Shown here: positions 5,466 to 7,245 of the stretch, in pieces
Position numbering within the stretch: the first letter of the stretch is position 1
How the letters are laid out: each line of letters starts with the position of its first letter
Assembly: GCA_013696785.1 (NCBI GenBank)
Contig: JACCXW010000249.1
Span: 1 to 7,245, forward strand
Length of the DNA: 7,245 nt
Reading direction: 5' to 3'
From: Geodermatophilaceae bacterium
Lineage (GTDB): Bacteria; Actinomycetota; Actinomycetes; Mycobacteriales; Geodermatophilaceae
Notes under the pieces: model-generated
Database searches by the model: none
The model's input: only the letters and a program-made list of their open reading frames with translations
What the model was told of the DNA's origin: nothing
Position numbers and translations under genes: made by a program

Positions 5466-6596
5466 TCAGGGCTGTTCGCGCAGGGGTGCGTAATTGGACT
5501 CGAAGACCCGCTGACCGAACCACCTGAGTGCCACACCGCGCAGCGCCGGCGGTAGCGAGCGGGCCCGGTCGCGACGATGCGTCTGGGCACGGACCCAGTC
5601 GGTACGCCGTCGGCGGCGCAGTTCATAGGCTTCCAGTGCCGATCGGAGGTCGGCCGCGGCGGTGAGGGACTCGACCAGGACGAGGGCGTCCTCCAGCGCC
5701 ATAGCGACTCCCTGCGCCATATTCGGCGAGGTCGCATGTGCGGCATCACCGATCAGCAATACGCCACCGCGCGACCACGATTCGAGCGCGACCTCCTCGA
5801 TGACCCCGGTCTGTACGACGCTCGTCTCCCCGGCTGCATCGAGGGCGGCCAGCAGGCTCGGGACCGGCTCGGCGTAGTCGGCGAGCAGAACATCCAGCGG
5901 CTGCGGCGGCTCACCTGGCGGGCCGTCGCAGTAGCAGTACACCAAGCCGTCCCCGATCGGAATCGTCAGGAACGCCGATCCCCGACCCAGCAGGACCGAC
6001 CACTGCTCCGGCTGATCCGGCTGTTGGGGCTGGTGTGGCTGGGGCCAAGGCAGCACGAATCGCCGCGCGACCTGACCCACCGGCCGAATCGCCTCCGGAC
6101 CGAAGACAAGCCGCCGCACCGAGGAGTGCACTCCGTCCGCGCCGAGTACGACGTCGTACCGCTCGCTGTGTCCTGTCCCGAATCCGACCGTCACACCGTT
6201 GGTTTCGACCTGTAGAGCCGCCGGTTCGGCCCCCCACCGGATCGGCACGTCCTCGATTCCGGCGAGCAGGATCTGGCGCAAGGCAGCCCGGCGCAGAGCC
6301 ACGCACGGGCCCACACCGCTCCACCACTGAGCCACGTCGACGTCGAAGAGCAGCCGCCCGCGGTGGTCAGCCGTGCGCTGCACCGCAATCGGGGCCAGCG
6401 CTATCGACGACCTGCGTGCCCAGTCCCAGTGCATGCAGGGCACGCACGGCATTACCGGGGAGGTAGACACCCGCGCCCTCGCTGGTCGGGCCGGCCGCCC
6501 GTTCGACGATCTCCACGGCGGCACCCCAGCCGCGAAGCGCACGGGCGGCGGCGAGTCCGGCGATGCCTGCGCCGACAACAAGAATCCGAACATCAT
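5466..6596 (-). CDS. FAD-dependent aromatic-type monooxygenase (class A), reading frame disturbed in the N-terminal part
   Basis: From about residue 66 (LAPIAVQRTADHRG) the 376-codon ORF is a typical group A flavoprotein monooxygenase, which uses NAD(P)H and O2 to hydroxylate a small, often aromatic, substrate. GADGVHSSVR (152-161) is the DG motif contacting FAD and NAD(P)H. GDAAHATSPNMAQG (283-296) is the FAD-ribityl motif. The first 65 residues from the ATG at 6596 are Pro/Ser-rich and lack the GxGxxG fold. That fold is encoded one frame away on the same strand (6591 to about 6395). An extra C in the run 6391-6394 explains the change of frame. As sequenced, the protein would lack its FAD-binding N-terminus and should be inactive, so this is a pseudogene or a sequence error. 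Residues 184-198 contain a Gln/Pro tract (PWPQPHQPQQPDQPE), probably a surface loop. AGGAGG at 6620-6615 is a strong ribosome binding site but lies 18 bases from the ATG. Confidence 0.8.
   Translation of the reverse strand: MMFGFLLSAQASPDSPPPVRFAAGVPPWRSSNGRPARPARARVSTSPVMPCVPCMHWDWARRSSIALAPIAVQRTADHRGRLLFDVDVAQWWSGVGPCVALRRAALRQILLAGIEDVPIRWGAEPAALQVETNGVTVGFGTGHSERYDVVLGADGVHSSVRRLVFGPEAIRPVGQVARRFVLPWPQPHQPQQPDQPEQWSVLLGRGSAFLTIPIGDGLVYCYCDGPPGEPPQPLDVLLADYAEPVPSLLAALDAAGETSVVQTGVIEEVALESWSRGGVLLIGDAAHATSPNMAQGVAMALEDALVLVESLTAAADLRSALEAYELRRRRRTDWVRAQTHRRDRARSLPPALRGVALRWFGQRVFESNYAPLREQP
6395..6591 (-). other. out-of-frame FAD/NAD-binding N-terminus of the monooxygenase
   Basis: Reading the - strand from GTT at 6591 gives VRILVVGAGIAGLAAARALR, then GWGAAVEIVERAAGPTSEGA and GVYLPGNAVRALHALGLGTQ. 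This is a classic Rossmann GxGxxG start followed by the acidic E that binds the FAD ribose. The frame ends at a TGA at 6369-6367, and codons mostly end in G or C throughout. No ATG, GTG or TTG lies upstream in this frame back to the TAG at 6774-6772. The codon eight bases after AGGAGG is ATC (6606-6604), possibly a mutated ATG. This segment should be joined to the body encoded from about 6395 downward. Confidence 0.85.
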
Positions 6597-6611
6597 TGGG
6601 GTGGATGAGCG

Positions 6612-6722
6612 CTACCTCCTCCCGGAATCGGCGGCGGCCGCATTCGCTACGGAACGACGCCGCGGATGTGCGTCCAGCATGCTCCGGACGTGATCGGCCA
6701 CTTCGGTCGCGTCCTTGGTCAT
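6612..6722 (-). CDS. 36-aa ORF overlapping the preceding stop (hypothetical)
   Basis: I do not recognise this product. It begins MTKDATEVADHVRSMLDAHP, an amphipathic-looking helix, and continues with an Arg/Ala-rich tail ending SGRR. Its ATG (6722-6720) overlaps the stop of the previous ORF as ATGA. Its last codons (AGG AGG TAG) form the ribosome binding site in front of the monooxygenase. About three quarters of its codons end in G or C. It could be a real coupled microprotein, or the C-terminal end of the previous ORF separated by a frameshift. Confidence 0.4.
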   Translation of the reverse strand: MTKDATEVADHVRSMLDAHPRRRSVANAAAADSGRR

Positions 6723-6931
6723 GCCGGGCAGTTGGCCGGAGCCAGCTCGGCCGGCGGATCCAGCTCGACCGCTACGTCGGCGTCGTCGGGATCGGCGGGC
6801 GGCGCATCCGCATGTGTCCGGCTGATCATCTCGTCGATCATCGCGCGCGCCCGGATAACGAAGGCATCCCTGATTGCCACATTCGCCGCGGCACTGCCGT
6901 CGAAGTGCAGTCGCTCGCCGTCGACCGTCAC
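6719..6931 (-). CDS. hypothetical protein with acidic Asp/Pro tail
   Basis: I do not recognise the family. From GTG at 6931 the product is 70 aa. It begins MTVDGERLHFDGSAAANVAI, continues with a helical stretch (RDAFVIRARAMIDEMISR), then an Asp/Pro/Ala-rich acidic tail (from THADAPP onward). Base use by codon position looks genuinely coding here. The frame is open to a GTG at 7018, giving a 99-aa version. I prefer 6931 because the extra 29 residues are Arg/Pro-rich shadow-like sequence, while the frame beside them has better codon bias, and because this GTG overlaps that frame's stop as GTGA. Neither start has a ribosome binding site. Confidence 0.5.
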   Translation of the reverse strand: MTVDGERLHFDGSAAANVAIRDAFVIRARAMIDEMISRTHADAPPADPDDADVAVELDPPAELAPANCPA

Positions 6932-7095
6932 CAGTCGCCCAACCAGCGCTCGCTTGGGTGCGGGACCCTCCGCCGGGTGCGCGGCTGCGCGCCCCCGAGG
7001 TCGCCGCGGTCGTGACACGCAAGCATGCGGCGCCGCGTCGCCCCCGACGCGGCCGCTCCAGATGTCGCCCCGAGCCGCCGCTGACCGTGGCTCAC
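6928..7095 (-). CDS. 55-aa ORF coupled to the glycosyltransferase stop (hypothetical)
   Basis: The GTG at 7095 overlaps the stop of the glycosyltransferase as GTGA. The product starts MSHGQRRLGATSGAAASGAT and continues RRRMLACHDRG, then an Arg/Pro-rich end. Nearly 90 percent of its codons end in G or C, higher than the other frames in this stretch, which is the main support. No domain is evident. The basic N-terminus with TRRRMLA faintly recalls the start of a TetR regulator, but what follows does not, so that is not claimed. It may be the 5' part of a gene broken by frameshifts. Confidence 0.3.
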   Translation of the reverse strand: MSHGQRRLGATSGAAASGATRRRMLACHDRGDLGGAQPRTRRRVPHPSERWLGDW

Positions 7096-7245
7096 AGCAC
7101 CTCAGCGATCAGAGCGGCGGCTCGGACCGCACCGTCTCCTTCCACCGGCAGGTACTCCGTCGGGCGGCCGATCGCGGCGGTGATAGCCGTGGCGATGGAG
7201 TCGGGGTCCGATTCGCGATAATCCATGCGTTGCCCTGCCCCGTAC
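7092..7245 (-). CDS. C-terminal end of a probable glycosyltransferase (partial, runs off the window)
   Basis: Only the last 50 residues are present. They read YGAGQRMDYRESDPDSIATA, then a helix, RPTEYLPVEGDGAVRAAALI, and end AEVL. A GAG(x)RM block followed by a helix that counts off positions, and then a final Arg/Ala-rich helix, is the usual end of UDP-glycosyltransferases of the MGT/YjiC (GT-B) type. In these the last helices fold back on the sugar-nucleotide domain. The catalytic and donor-binding motifs would lie outside the window, so the family call is moderate. The stop overlaps a following GTG, suggesting that the genes to its left are translated with it. Confidence 0.5.
   Translation of the reverse strand, partial: YGAGQRMDYRESDPDSIATAITAAIGRPTEYLPVEGDGAVRAAALIAEVL

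Noticed and set aside
5577..6215. 212-aa + strand ORF
   Set aside because: Antisense to the monooxygenase body, whose DG and GD motifs are clear, and without recognisable features itself.
6612..7022. 136-aa - strand ORF read as a single protein
   Set aside because: Only its last 36 codons look coding. The earlier part is Arg-rich and competes with a better frame.
1..7245. tRNA, rRNA, CRISPR array, insertion sequence or att site
   Set aside because: No cloverleaf, spaced repeat array, transposase or flanking terminal repeats were seen on either strand.

Overview
The window is GC-rich, and its codons mostly end in G or C. This points to an actinomycete (Actinomycetota). The strongest lineage marker is a 32-codon gene for the small basic ribosomal protein bS22, which is typical of actinobacteria. 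From memory, the left two thirds match a conserved core order seen in Mycobacterium tuberculosis (proC, Rv0500A, Rv0500B, galE2, Rv0502, with serB1 convergent). That comparison is recall, not a search.

Layout: one + strand gene, a membrane-tailed HAD phosphatase (16-915), faces a long run of - strand genes. An unusually complete nested inverted repeat (921-992) fills the gap between the convergent genes. Reading the - strand from the right edge, the genes are: the tail of a probable glycosyltransferase (7092-7245); a string of very short, stop/start-overlapping ORFs of unknown function (6612-7095); a FAD-dependent monooxygenase with a disturbed reading frame (5466-6596); proline dehydrogenase (4510-5430); pyrroline-5-carboxylate reductase proC (3695-4513); an excisionase-like winged-HTH regulator (3307-3552); bS22 (3059-3157); an NAD-dependent epimerase-like extended SDR (1917-2960); and a lysophospholipid-type acyltransferase (995-1915).

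The epimerase and acyltransferase are separated by one base and are probably cotranscribed. With the facing HAD phosphatase they look like a lipid or envelope module. Proline dehydrogenase and proC share a GTGA stop/start overlap, so a proline-degrading and a proline-making enzyme appear to be translationally coupled. The HTH gene and bS22 each have enough upstream space for their own promoter.

The right end (about 6370-7095) is the least ordinary part. The monooxygenase's FAD-binding N-terminus is encoded in a different frame from its catalytic body, and an extra C in a C4 run explains the second frame change. Upstream of it, coding signal moves through all three frames by way of overlapping stop/start codons. 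This is either gene decay or sequence error, or a coupled set of microproteins; the sequence alone does not decide. I found no tRNA, rRNA, CRISPR array, insertion sequence or clearly new multi-gene system.
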